The notes under the pieces: model-generated
Databases searched by the model: none
Told to the model about the DNA's origin: nothing
What the model saw: the letters and a program-made list of their open reading frames with translations, nothing else
Made by a program: the position numbers and the translations under genes
In this document: one piece after another, positions 43,234 through 51,834 of the stretch
How positions within the stretch are numbered: the first letter of the stretch is position 1
How the letters are laid out: every line of letters starts with the position of its first letter
Source of the DNA: Pseudonocardia kujensis
GTDB taxonomy: Bacteria; Actinomycetota; Actinomycetes; Mycobacteriales; Pseudonocardiaceae
Reading direction: 5' to 3'
Assembly (NCBI RefSeq): GCF_021283305.1
Contig: NZ_JAJSOK010000026.1
Coordinates: 32,504-96,503, forward strand
DNA length: 64,000 bases

Positions 43234-43958
43234 TGAGTGCGGAGCTGAGCGTCACCGGCGCCACCGTGACCTACGGACGCGCCAGGGCGGTCGCCGGGGC
43301 CACGCTGACGGTGCGGGCCGGGGATCTGTGCGCACTCGTCGGGCCGAACGGTGCGGGGAAGTCCTCACTGGTCAGGTTCCTGGTGGGGGCTGTCCCGGGA
43401 GAGGCCACGCAGCTGACGCTGGACGGTGAGGACCTACGAGGCTTCTCGGTCGCCGAGCGCTCGAGGCTGGGGCTGACGCTGGTGCCGCAGGGACGGCAGC
43501 TGTTCCCGCGCCTGACCGTCGTCGAGAATCTCAAGGTGATCGCGGACGCCCTGCGCCTCGACCGGGGAGTGGTTGACGAGGCCCTCGATCGCTTCCCCAT
43601 CCTGCGTACCCGGCACGGTGCGCTCGCGGGAGTGCTGTCCGGAGGCGAGCAACAGATGTTGGCCCTGGCGCGCGGGCTGATGTGCCGACCGCGGATCCTG
43701 GTCCTCGACGAGCCGACGCTGGGGCTCGCGCCCGTGATCGTCGGTGAGCTGCTCAGGACGATCGTCGCGCTCCAGGACGACGGCGTCGGTGTGCTGATCG
43801 TCGAGCCGTCGATGCATGCCGTCCCCGACGAGGTCGCGCACGGCGCCGTGATGCTCCGCGGCCGGACGACCCTCGTGGAGGGGCACGAGGCGCTGGGCGA
43901 TCAGTACCGCGCACTGCTCGGCCTGGACTCCCCCGTGGAGCAGGGGCGACCCGAATGA
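43233..43958 (+). CDS. Liv-type ABC ATPase 2 (LivF-like)
   Basis: 241-aa ATPase beginning at ATG 43233 in a TGATG overlap. Walker A GPNGAGKSSL about residue 37, VPQGRQLFPRLTVVENL Q-loop, canonical LSGGEQQMLALARGL, Walker B ILVLDEPTLGLAP, and a switch region VLIVEPSMH in which the usual His is replaced near Glu/Pro. Completes the importer with two unlike ATPases. Confidence 0.9.
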   Translation: MSAELSVTGATVTYGRARAVAGATLTVRAGDLCALVGPNGAGKSSLVRFLVGAVPGEATQLTLDGEDLRGFSVAERSRLGLTLVPQGRQLFPRLTVVENLKVIADALRLDRGVVDEALDRFPILRTRHGALAGVLSGGEQQMLALARGLMCRPRILVLDEPTLGLAPVIVGELLRTIVALQDDGVGVLIVEPSMHAVPDEVAHGAVMLRGRTTLVEGHEALGDQYRALLGLDSPVEQGRPE

Positions 43959-44971
43959 CCGGACCGCGCGCTCCGAAGCTCGGGCTCGTCCTCCCGGATG
44001 ACCAGCCGGTCGACGAGGACATCCGCGCGGCCCGGCTGGCCGAGGACGCGGGTTTCTCGACCATCTGGTGCTACGAGCTGTCACGAGACTCGCAGGTCCG
44101 CGCTGCGTGCGTCGCGCAGCACACGACGCGCATCGATGTCGGTACCTGCGTCTCGCTGTGGCATTCCACGCCCGTCGCGACGGCGATGCGTGTCGCGGAG
44201 ATCCAAAGGTGGTCGGGCGGACGCTTCGTGTTCGGCCTCGGCGTCGGGACCGAGGCGTCGAGCCGCGACCACCACGACACGCCGTACTCCCGGCCCGTCG
44301 GTCGGATGCGGGAGTACCTGCAGATAGTCCAGGGTTCCTGGCGGGCGAGCGCTGACCTGCCGCTGTCGTTCGACGGCCACTCCTTCAACGTGCAGAACTT
44401 CTCCGGGGCCGACCTCGCCGGACACCCGATGCCGCCCGTCCTACTGGCGGCAATGGGACCTGCGATGGTCAGGCTCGCCTTCACCGGTGCTGATGGCGTC
44501 GTTCTGAGTCCCTCGGCGACACCGCGGTACACCGAAGACGTCGTCCATCCGCCATATCGCGAGCTCATGCGGACCCGAGCGGCTGCCGGTCATCCGGTCC
44601 GGACGGTCGCAGTGGCCCGCTGCTCGATCGACTCCGACCGTCAAGCGGCCCGGGAGCGAGCTCGGCGCAGCATCGCCTGGTACGCGCGTCTCCCCGCCCA
44701 TGCTCGGATCGCCGAGATGCACGGCTTCGGCGCGGAGGCCGCGGTAATCTCCGCGGCGTGGGATCGAGGGGACCCCAACGGCGCGGTGGCCGCGGTCTCC
44801 AACGAGATGGTTGAGACGTTCTCGCTAGCGGGGACGCCTGACGACGTACGCCGAGCGATCCGCCGGTGGGACGGCGTGGTCGACTCCTTGGCGCTGATGA
44901 CGCCGACGGAGGGTGCATCGGCCGACGAGATTTCAGCGAATGTGGTTGCGATCGCAGAGAGCCTCGCTTGA
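43955..44971 (+). CDS. LLM-class oxidoreductase, F420-dependent type
   Basis: 338-aa luciferase-like oxidoreductase of the methylene-tetrahydromethanopterin reductase branch, which in actinobacteria usually uses coenzyme F420. GLVLPDDQPVDEDIRAARLAEDAGFSTIW-type opening, TCVSLWHSTPVATAMRVAEI, RFVFGLGVGTEA and LLAAMGPAMVRLAF loops. ATGA overlap with the ATPase gene puts it last in the importer operon, so it probably acts on the imported compound. F420 versus FMN cannot be settled by eye. Confidence 0.85.
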   Translation: MTGPRAPKLGLVLPDDQPVDEDIRAARLAEDAGFSTIWCYELSRDSQVRAACVAQHTTRIDVGTCVSLWHSTPVATAMRVAEIQRWSGGRFVFGLGVGTEASSRDHHDTPYSRPVGRMREYLQIVQGSWRASADLPLSFDGHSFNVQNFSGADLAGHPMPPVLLAAMGPAMVRLAFTGADGVVLSPSATPRYTEDVVHPPYRELMRTRAAAGHPVRTVAVARCSIDSDRQAARERARRSIAWYARLPAHARIAEMHGFGAEAAVISAAWDRGDPNGAVAAVSNEMVETFSLAGTPDDVRRAIRRWDGVVDSLALMTPTEGASADEISANVVAIAESLA

Positions 44972-45385
44972 CCGGGTTCTCCACGGCATCCTCAGCGGCT
45001 CGTGACTGCGTCGGTGTCCGGTCGTAAGCGAGCCTGAGCTTGACGGCCTCGGCGTGGCGATCTCCCGACATGCCGAGGTCGAAGGTGTTCCCGCCAAGGT
45101 CTCCGAGGACCAGAACTGGAGCCGAGCACGGTGGAATCCTGGCCAGGTGTCGCTGCTGACGGCGAGCCCCTCCGCGAGGGCAGTTCGGTTGGTGCCGCGG
45201 ACGCGCTCGTGATGAATCGCAGCGAGTCGACCGGCGTGCTTGCTCCACGAGCCGGAGGACGTCGCGGGCTGTAGGGCTCCGGGCTCGAGCACGGCGGAGG
45301 CCCCGAAAGGGGCAAGGCCTCTCGTGCCAGGGTCGGCCGCGAGCTCGAAAAGGCCAGCGCCGGCGAAGTGGAGGAGGGTGCCGGT

Positions 45386-45860
45386 GATCTTCCCGCGACC
45401 GGTTAGCGTGCCGCGCTCGGTGCTCGACACCGTGCCCATCGTCGAGGGATCGACTGCCCGAGTAGCCCTCGCGAATACGCTCGACCTGGCGCAGCGTGCG
45501 GGCCGACTCGGCTACCGGCGCTACTGGGTCCCGGGGCATCACGGCATGCCGGGAGTAGCCGGCTCGGCAACCAGCGTGATCATCGAAGCGGATCGTCTCG
45601 CTGACCGAGCGGATCAGGGTCCTCGCTCCGGTGGCGTGCTCCTACCGAACCACTCGTCTCTGGTGCTGGCCGAGCAGTTCGGCATGTTGTGAGCCTTCCA
45701 TCCCGGACAGCACACCTAGGTCGAGCTCTCGGAGGGCGACAGCCAGTAGTCGACTGCGTCCGGCCCGCGGCGGAGCGCACCGCGAAGCCGTTCGAGGAAC
45801 AGCTGGACGAGTTGGTCTCCCACGCCCGCTGTGGGCAACAGGCGCCTGGCAGTCGCACGC
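45386..45860 (+). pseudogene. LLM-class monooxygenase pseudogene
   Basis: Plus-strand debris of a luciferase-like monooxygenase (MsnO8-like): PRSVLDTVPIVEGSTA, LDLAQRAGRLGYRRYWVPGHHGMPG, a scrambled stretch, SGGVLLPNHSSLVLAEQFGML, then an in-frame TGA and AFHPGQHT with a further TAG. Later PFEEQLDELVSHA matches the next family helix. Several frameshifts and stops; the C-terminal half is lost. The stretch 44972-45385 before it has no recognisable gene, only a weak minus-strand frame of unclear origin. Confidence 0.65.
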
Positions 45861-45939
45861 TGGTACCTCTGGCTCAGCCACCGGCAGAGGGTGGGAGGAC
45901 GTCCACTACGGCCTCGGCAGGGAGGGGACGGTGCCGGGT

Positions 45940-46051
45940 GCTGGCGGCGGACCCTATCGATCACCGCCGGGCGTGGGCGGTCGAGCACGGGGCTGAGGCC
46001 GTCGACGCGACTGACGCGATGGCCTCGATCAAGGTCGCGCATGGCGGGTGA
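45940..46051 (+). pseudogene. alcohol dehydrogenase (MDR) fragment
   Basis: Short frame RVLAADPIDHRRAWAVEHGA then EAVDATDAMASIKVAHGG, stop at 46049-46051. This is the NAD-binding beta-B/alpha-C segment of zinc alcohol dehydrogenases, where ADP ribose is bound by the Asp. The GxGGxG loop before it and everything after are missing. It ends 20 nt before the TetR stop. Confidence 0.45.
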
Positions 46052-46070
46052 TCGTGCCCGGTCGATCGGG

Positions 46071-46661
46071 TCAGTGGCCGCCCGGTGCGGTGAGGCCGGT
46101 CAGGAGCAGGTCGATCATGTCCCGGGAGCGGTAGTCGGGGAAGGTGTCGGCGCCGATGCAGAGGTTCCCGATCGCGAGCATGAGGTCGTAGGCGCGGACG
46201 TCCTCACGGACTTGCCCGTTCTTGGCGCAGTCCTGCAGCAAGGCGTCGAGGACGGGGAGCAGCCTGTCGACGAACTCGGCGTGCAAACTCTCGAATCCGG
46301 CCTGGTCGGAGTGCAGGGCTTCGGCCAGGCCGTGTTTGGTGATCAGGAAGTCGGCGAACCTGCCCACCCAGGAGCGCAACGCGTCGAGCGGCGTCCCACC
46401 ATCGGCTCCGTCCGACGCGGCGGCGAGGGCGTCCAGTTGGTGGCGGAACACGGCGACGACGAGGTCGGCCCGGGTGGGGAAGTGGCGGTAGATCGTGGCG
46501 ATGCCGACGCCGGCCCGCGAGGCGATCTCGCGGACGGTCGCGTCGATACCGGTCGCGACGAAGGCGGCGGCAGCCGCGTCGAGCAGGGCCTGCTCGTTGC
46601 GCCGGGCGTCGGACCGCTTCCTCGGTCCTGCTCCGCTCGTCGCCGGTGTCTTCCCGGGCAT
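46071..46661 (-). CDS. TetR/AcrR-family regulator
   Basis: 196-aa regulator starting at ATG 46661 with GGGAGGAGG upstream; the longer frame crosses the divergent promoter and is rejected. Helix-turn-helix: LLDAAAAAFVATGID, IASRAGVGIATIYRHFPTRADLV. C-terminal ligand domain ends DLLLTGLTAPGGH. Divergent from the alpha/beta hydrolase at 46806 with a dyad between them, so it probably represses both. Confidence 0.9.
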   Translation of the reverse strand: MPGKTPATSGAGPRKRSDARRNEQALLDAAAAAFVATGIDATVREIASRAGVGIATIYRHFPTRADLVVAVFRHQLDALAAASDGADGGTPLDALRSWVGRFADFLITKHGLAEALHSDQAGFESLHAEFVDRLLPVLDALLQDCAKNGQVREDVRAYDLMLAIGNLCIGADTFPDYRSRDMIDLLLTGLTAPGGH

Positions 46662-46718
46662 TGCGCCTCCTCCCGTCGCACACTTGCGAAGCGGAACGGT
46701 GCTCCGTATATTGGTTAT

Positions 46719-46733
46719 CGGATCGCTGATCCG
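46719..46733. promoter_or_regulatory. dyad operator between TetR and hydrolase genes
   Basis: Perfect inverted repeat CGGATC-GCT-GATCCG in the 144-bp divergent spacer, next to AT-richer GTATATTGGTTAT that should contain -10 elements. Size and place suit a TetR-family site. Confidence 0.55.
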
Positions 46734-46805
46734 CTCTCCGATGCTCGCATACTGCCCCCCGCCTGAGCAGGCGTGGGCCATTCCACCACTCTCGAGGAGC
46801 AAGAA

Positions 46806-47723
46806 ATGTCTCATCCCGATGAGGTCCTGCCCGCGCCCGCTCCGGTCCTGTCGATGAGCCCGGTGACGATCGCGGCGCCGGAGCGCGGCGACGATCTGCA
46901 GGTGCGGGTAACGGTCCCGGCGGCCGGTGACGGCCTGCCGGTCGTGGTGTTCTCGCACGGCATGACCCTGACCCAGGACGACTACGTGCCGCTGGCCGCC
47001 TACTGGGCCGCGCGTGGTTTCGTGGTCGTCCAACCGACCCACCTCGACTCGCTCGGGCTCGCGCCCGCGGATCCGCGCACCCCGCGGATCTGGCGCATCC
47101 GCACCGACGACCTGACCGGCATCCTGGACCGGCTCGACGTCATCGAGGCCGCCGTGCCTGGGCTCGACGGTCGTGTCGACCGCGACCGCATTGCGGTCGC
47201 GGGCCACTCCTGGGGCGCACAGACCGCGAGCACGCTCGTCGGTGCCCGGGTCCTCGATTCCCAGGGGGTGGCGGGGGAGAGCATGACCGATCCCCGAGTG
47301 CGGGCGGCGGTGTTGCTGTGCCTGCCGGGGACCGGCGGTGCCGACCTCTCCCCGATGGGGGCGGAGTACTTCCCGTTCATGAGCCCCGACTTCACTGATC
47401 TCAAGGCGCCCAGCCTCATCGTCGCGGGCGATCAGGACCAGTCGCCACTGTCGGTGCGCGGGCCAGAGTGGTTCACCGACGGCTACCGCCTCGCGCCGGG
47501 CGCCACGGACCTGGTGACCCTGGCCGGCGGCGAGCACGGCCTCGGCGGCATCCAGGGCGCGCACGACACTCGTACCACCGACGAGAGCCCCGAACGCGTC
47601 GCGATCGTGCAGCAGGCGACAACCGCGTACCTGCGCACCGCCCTAGGACTCGACGACAACGCGTGGCCCGCAGTCCGCGCCGCGCTGGCCGACGATCCGC
47701 AGGTTGCCGTCGAATCAAGGTGA
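46806..47723 (+). CDS. alpha/beta hydrolase (chlorophyllase/PAF-acetylhydrolase-like)
   Basis: 305-aa serine hydrolase. ATG 46806 is 5 nt after GAGGAGC. LPVVVFSHGMTLTQDDY forms the oxyanion region, VAGHSWGAQTAS holds the nucleophilic Ser, and LIVAGDQDQSPLS and GGEHGLGG supply the Asp and His of the triad. No signal peptide. Probably an esterase on small esters or lactones, induced through the divergent TetR protein. Confidence 0.88.
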   Translation: MSHPDEVLPAPAPVLSMSPVTIAAPERGDDLQVRVTVPAAGDGLPVVVFSHGMTLTQDDYVPLAAYWAARGFVVVQPTHLDSLGLAPADPRTPRIWRIRTDDLTGILDRLDVIEAAVPGLDGRVDRDRIAVAGHSWGAQTASTLVGARVLDSQGVAGESMTDPRVRAAVLLCLPGTGGADLSPMGAEYFPFMSPDFTDLKAPSLIVAGDQDQSPLSVRGPEWFTDGYRLAPGATDLVTLAGGEHGLGGIQGAHDTRTTDESPERVAIVQQATTAYLRTALGLDDNAWPAVRAALADDPQVAVESR

Positions 47724-47826
47724 ACACCCGGCTCGTGGCGGCCCTCAGCTCCCGAATGTGCGCCGGTCGGCGGTAGGGCTGGTGTTCAGCGCGCCGGAAA
47801 TGCAGTCGCAGTGTCCTGACGGCGGA

Positions 47827-48723
47827 TCAGCCGGGGCCCTCGCTCGCGGCGGCGAGCAGCGGCACCACGACGTCGCTGACCGGGGTGGGGATCGCACGAG
47901 CCCGGCCGAGCCGGCGAATCACCCCGTTGCGGACGCTCCACTCCAGCGCCCGCCCGGCCTCGCGGTCCGCGAGGATGGAGGTCCCCATGTCCGGCGGGCC
48001 GCTGCGGAACCGGCCGACGATCTCCGCCGCAACCGCGTCCGGCAGGTCAGCGCCCTCTGCGCGGGCGACGGCCAGGCACTCCCGCAGGTAGGCGCGGGCG
48101 AGCTCGTCGACATCGTCCCGGCGGAACATGCCGCCCCGCCGGCCGCTGAGCGCCATCAGCCCGGCGACCGCGTTCTGCAGCAGCTTCTGCCAGGCGAGGG
48201 TCCTGAAGTCGGCTGCGGCCTCGATCGCGCACCTGGTGCCGAGCATCGCCCGGACGACGATCGCGGCGGCCGGGACGTCGGGCACGGACAGGCGCGGCGC
48301 GGCCCGCAGCCACACCGACCCGTCGGGCCGGGCCTGGGCTGGGAACCAGACCACGGACGGCAGGACCGGGCCGGGCACGAGCGGGCCGACCATCGCCTCC
48401 TGCTCCACGCCGTTCTGCAGCACGCAGACCACGGTCTCCTCGTGGCACAGCGCCGTCAGCCACGGCGTCGCCGCTTCGACCTGCGTGGCCTTGACGGCGA
48501 GGAGTACGAGATCCACCGGTCCCGGCAGCGTCGCGGGATCCGTCCGCACCGGGCCCGGCACCACGACGTCGCCGTCATCCGTGCTCAGCTCGAGCCGGTC
48601 CCGCGCGGTCCGGCCGCAGATCAGGGGTGTCCGGCCCGCCTCGTGCAGCGCCGCGGCGACGGTGGTCCCGATGGCTCCCGGGCCCACGACCGCCACGCTC
48701 TGAAAGGGTTCTGCAGACACCAT
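47827..48723 (-). CDS. 2-dehydropantoate 2-reductase family protein (PanE/ApbA-like)
   Basis: 298-aa NADPH-dependent ketoacid reductase. Nucleotide loop VAVVGPGAIGTTVAAAL at residues 10-26, VLLAVKATQVEAA with the catalytic Lys, VLQNGVEQE near 105, and C-terminal helical domain with AWQKLLQNAVAGLMAL. Given the RpiR-type neighbour and the exporter, it may be a specialised paralogue rather than the pantothenate enzyme. ATG 48723 lies only 23 bp from the divergent RpiR start. Confidence 0.85.
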   Translation of the reverse strand: MVSAEPFQSVAVVGPGAIGTTVAAALHEAGRTPLICGRTARDRLELSTDDGDVVVPGPVRTDPATLPGPVDLVLLAVKATQVEAATPWLTALCHEETVVCVLQNGVEQEAMVGPLVPGPVLPSVVWFPAQARPDGSVWLRAAPRLSVPDVPAAAIVVRAMLGTRCAIEAAADFRTLAWQKLLQNAVAGLMALSGRRGGMFRRDDVDELARAYLRECLAVARAEGADLPDAVAAEIVGRFRSGPPDMGTSILADREAGRALEWSVRNGVIRRLGRARAIPTPVSDVVVPLLAAASEGPG

Positions 48724-48746
48724 GGTCGAATGTTATCGTATTTCAG
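48724..48746. promoter_or_regulatory. overlapping head-to-head leaderless promoters
   Basis: In 23 bp: TATCGT (48734-48739) is 7 nt before GTG 48747 on the plus strand; TAACAT (48735-48730, minus strand) is 6 nt before ATG 48723. Neither gene has room for a leader or ribosome site. The two -10 elements overlap, so the promoters should exclude each other. Confidence 0.5.
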
Positions 48747-49622
48747 GTGAGCAGCAATCTGAGTAACCAGGTTTCGACAGCGCTCACCCGCTGGCTCGGC
48801 ACCGTCCAGGCCCGCAGCGCTGACCTCCCCGCGAGCGAGTCCAAGGTCGTGCGCCTGCTGCTCACCGACCCGCTGTTCGTCGGGACGAGCACCACCGCGC
48901 AGGTCGCCGACCGCGCCGGGGTGTCAGCGCCGAGCGTCGTGCGTGCCGCGCGCGCGATCGGGTTCAGCGGGTTCACCGAGCTCAAACTCGAGATCGCCCG
49001 GGCCCGCGGGACGACCGAGTTCTTCGCGCCGCCTGGGGAGCTCGCTCGGGACGCCCCGATGGCCACGGTGGTCGAGACCGCCGTGCGGTCCGGCACAGAC
49101 GCGCTGACCGCCCTCGTCGGGGCCCTCGACCCTGTGGCCCTCGAGGCCGCGGTCGACGCGCTGCGGGGCGCGGGCCAGGTCCTCGTCGCCGGGGCGGGCA
49201 CCTCCGCCGCGGTCGCGGCCGACGCCGTTTTCCGGCTGCGCACGCTCGGCGTGCGGGTGGTCCGGATCGCCGACCACGAGTCGGCGATGATCGCGACCCG
49301 CCTGCTCGGGTCCGGCGACGTCGTCCTCGCCGTCAGCTCCACGGGCCGCACCGCCACCACCCTCGCCGTGGCCGACGCCGCCACCTCCGCCGGAGCGACG
49401 CTCGTCGCGATCACCAACCAGTACGACACCCCCCTCGCGGCCCTCGCCGGGATCGCCCTGGTCGTCGGGGGCGCCCCCTTGTCTACCCAGGTGGCGGCGG
49501 GCGGCAGTCGGCTGGCCCACCTCGTCGTCGTCGACGCGTTGGTGACTGGGCTCTCGCTCCGGGACCCGGATCGCAGCCGGCGGGCCGAGCATGCCGGGAT
49601 CGATCTCCCCGACATCGTCTGA
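48747..49622 (+). CDS. MurR/RpiR-family transcriptional regulator
   Basis: 291-aa regulator. N-terminal HTH_6 domain (LPASESKVVRLLLTDPL, TAQVADRAGVSAPSVVRAAR, GFSGFTELKLEIA) and a C-terminal SIS phosphosugar-binding domain (VLVAGAGTSAAVAADAVFRL, VVLAVSSTGRTATTLAVAD). GTG 48747 chosen because the upstream open frame runs through the divergent gene. RpiR proteins sense sugar phosphates or related acids. Its stop overlaps the exporter start (TGATG). Confidence 0.88.
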   Translation: MSSNLSNQVSTALTRWLGTVQARSADLPASESKVVRLLLTDPLFVGTSTTAQVADRAGVSAPSVVRAARAIGFSGFTELKLEIARARGTTEFFAPPGELARDAPMATVVETAVRSGTDALTALVGALDPVALEAAVDALRGAGQVLVAGAGTSAAVAADAVFRLRTLGVRVVRIADHESAMIATRLLGSGDVVLAVSSTGRTATTLAVADAATSAGATLVAITNQYDTPLAALAGIALVVGGAPLSTQVAAGGSRLAHLVVVDALVTGLSLRDPDRSRRAEHAGIDLPDIV

Positions 49623-50482
49623 TGCCGGCCGGCACGGTCGCCCTGGTCCTGGTCGCCGCGGTGGCGCACGCGGTGTGGAACACGGTCTCGAAGTACAAGC
49701 AAGGCGACACGGTTGTCTTCGTCTGGGCCTACACCGGTGCGATGGCGCTGGTCTGCGTCCCGGTCGGCCTGGTGCCGGTCCTGACCGGCTCCCAGCCGCT
49801 GACCTGGTCACTCCTCGCCGCGTCGCTCGTGTCGGCCGTGCTGCACATGGCGTACTCGATGATCCTGCAGACCGGATACGACCGCTTCGCCCTCGGGATT
49901 GTCTATCCCGTCGCCCGCGGAACCGGACCGCTCCTGACGATGCTGTTCGCCGTCCTCCTCCTCGCCGAGCGTCCCGGCGTGACCGTGGCGCTCGGCGCGG
50001 TCGCGGTGGTCGCGGGCATCCTTGTCGTGGCGGGCAACCCCGGGCGGACCGACGGCGACCGTCCGGTGCGGGGTGTCCTTTGGGGCGCCGCGACCGGCGC
50101 CACGATCGCCGGCTACACCCTCTGGGACGACCACTCGGTCACCACGCTGCACCTGGCGCCCGTGACCTACTTCCTGGGTACGTACCTGGTGCAGAGCCTG
50201 CTCCTGACCCCGGGCGCCCTCCGCAGGCGCGAGCACGTCCCCGGCTCCCTGCGCCTCGACCGGTGGCCCGTCCTCGCCGTCGCGGTCCTCTCCCCCCTGG
50301 CCTACATCCTGGTCCTGACGGCCATGCAGAGCGCGCCCGTCGCCCTCGTCGCGCCACTGCGGGAGTCCTCGATCGTCGTCGGGTCGCTGCTGGCCTGGCG
50401 GCTCTTCGGCGAGGGTCACCTCGCACGCAAGCTCGCAGGCACCGCGATCGTCCTGGCCGGCATCGCGGCGATCTGCATCTGA
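49622..50482 (+). CDS. EamA/DMT-superfamily transporter
   Basis: 286-aa integral membrane protein with ten predicted helices in two EamA repeats, second beginning about residue 150 (GVLWGAATGATIAGYTLWDD). Features: AAVAHAVWNTVSKYKQGD, IVYPVARGTGPLLTMLFAVLLLAERPG. DMT carriers export or import small metabolites. Coupled to the RpiR gene by TGATG overlap, suggesting regulator-transporter partnership. Confidence 0.87.
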   Translation: MPAGTVALVLVAAVAHAVWNTVSKYKQGDTVVFVWAYTGAMALVCVPVGLVPVLTGSQPLTWSLLAASLVSAVLHMAYSMILQTGYDRFALGIVYPVARGTGPLLTMLFAVLLLAERPGVTVALGAVAVVAGILVVAGNPGRTDGDRPVRGVLWGAATGATIAGYTLWDDHSVTTLHLAPVTYFLGTYLVQSLLLTPGALRRREHVPGSLRLDRWPVLAVAVLSPLAYILVLTAMQSAPVALVAPLRESSIVVGSLLAWRLFGEGHLARKLAGTAIVLAGIAAICI

Positions 50483-50779
50483 ACCACGTCACGTCGCCAA
50501 GCCGAGCACGATCCCGCGGCGGCGACGACGAGGACGCCGCCGATCAGACAGGCGAAGTCGCTGGGGTCAGGCGGCGCACGATCCGGCGGGCGCCCAGCGA
50601 CCCCGTCAGCAGGGCCACGCCGATCAGCAGGCCCTCGTCACGACCTGCGTGGTCAGCGCGCCGGAGATCCGACGGTCACCATCTTCGCTCTGTAGAGCAG
50701 GAGCGACGCGGCCGCCTTGGAGCTGAGGAACGCCCCACCGCTGAGCCCGTACCCGGTGAACAGCGGCACGCTCAGCGGC

Positions 50780-50932
50780 CTCGGCGACGATAAGGCACGG
50801 CCAGCTTCGGTCACAGCAACGACTGCGGCCGTACATGTCAGCGAAATAGAGTTCGCCGTCGTGGCACCTCGGGCTCTCTGCGCACGCGAAGCCTTCAGCC
50901 ACTACTCGAGGTGACCCGATACAGGAGATCAT
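50780..50932 (-). pseudogene. SMP-30/gluconolactonase family fragment
   Basis: From ATG 50932 the minus strand reads SPRVVAEGFACAESPRC then HDGELYFADMYGR, the first blade of SMP-30/gluconolactonase-like lactonases (normally GLxFxEGPRW...LxFxDxxG). After about 40 residues similarity stops. It lies downstream of the SDR at 51026 in the same direction, so a lactonase gene was once in that unit. The remaining gap 50483-50780 has a hydrophobic minus-strand scrap (LLIGVALLTGSLGARRIVRR) and nothing else. Confidence 0.5.
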
Positions 50933-51025
50933 CAGTGCTCGGTCCCCTCTCCGCTCGCGATCAACCGGCACCTGGTAGATCGCGCTCGCACGCGACAAGC
51001 ACCGGCCAGCGTCGTACTTGCACCA

Positions 51026-51763
51026 TCAGCCCTGCGCAGTCGGTCGCACGACGATCTCGCCGACGTCGACACCAGGCGGTTGCTCGATCGCGAATGCGAC
51101 GGCACGGGCAATCGCATCCGGCGGCATGGCGATCGCGTCGCGCATGGCGATGAGGTCCGTGGCCGTCGCCGGGCTGCCCCCTTTGCCGATGCCCTCTGTG
51201 TGGGTGAAGCCCGGTGACACCAGAGTCACACGGAGGTTTGGCCCAGCTTCCTGACGGAGACCTTCTGTAAGAACCTTCACTGCCGACTTCGTCGCTGCAT
51301 ACACGGCTTGTGATGGGACAACCTTGTAAGCCGCCGTAGATGCTGTGTGGACGAAATGCCCGGTCGTCTGGCTGCGGAACACGGGGAGCGCAGCTGCGAT
51401 GCCATGGAGCACCCCCTTGATGTTGGTGTCGACCATTAGCTCCCAGTCATCGACGCGCAGTTCGTCATAGCTCGACACCGCCATGCTCCCAGCATTGCTG
51501 AACATCACGTCCAACCGACCGAACTCCTGCTGAGCGGCACTCACAAGCTGGGCGACATCCTCTCCTCGCCGTACGTCAGCCTGTACGGGGACGGCTACCC
51601 CGCCGAGATCTGCGACCCGCGAAGCCAGCTCATTGAGGAGTTCCACTCGCCGCCCCCCAAGTACAAGCCTTGCCCCCCGCCGCGCCAGCTGCACCGCCGT
51701 TGCCTCGCCGATGCCACTGCTGGCCCCAGCGACTACCACGACCTTGTTTGCAACCCCATCCAT
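51026..51763 (-). CDS. short-chain dehydrogenase/reductase
   Basis: Classical SDR, 245 aa, from ATG 51763 (MDGVANKVVVVAG) with GAGGAG upstream; the longer frame reaches into the operator. TGxxxGIG as AGASSGIG, SNAG in place of NNAG, YAATK active site, PGFTHTEG after it. Divergent from a TetR gene with twin operators between, so expression is probably ligand-induced. Confidence 0.87.
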   Translation of the reverse strand: MDGVANKVVVVAGASSGIGEATAVQLARRGARLVLGGRRVELLNELASRVADLGGVAVPVQADVRRGEDVAQLVSAAQQEFGRLDVMFSNAGSMAVSSYDELRVDDWELMVDTNIKGVLHGIAAALPVFRSQTTGHFVHTASTAAYKVVPSQAVYAATKSAVKVLTEGLRQEAGPNLRVTLVSPGFTHTEGIGKGGSPATATDLIAMRDAIAMPPDAIARAVAFAIEQPPGVDVGEIVVRPTAQG

Positions 51764-51790
51764 CCGAGCTCCTCTACCGTACGCTGTTGT

Positions 51791-51834
51791 GGACACATGT
51801 CCGGATCGACGGAGAGGTTAGCGGACACATGTCC
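51791..51834. promoter_or_regulatory. twin TetR operators
   Basis: Two identical dyads GGACA-CA-TGTCC at 51791-51802 and 51823-51834, 32 bp centre to centre (about three helix turns). The second overlaps the TetR start codon (ATG 51829); the first lies 28 bp upstream of the SDR start. Together they can block both divergent genes. Confidence 0.75.

Noticed and set aside
44933..45439. 168-codon minus-strand frame as a gene
   Set aside because: No recognisable domain, uneven composition, begins inside the LLM pseudogene and ends inside the intact LLM gene.
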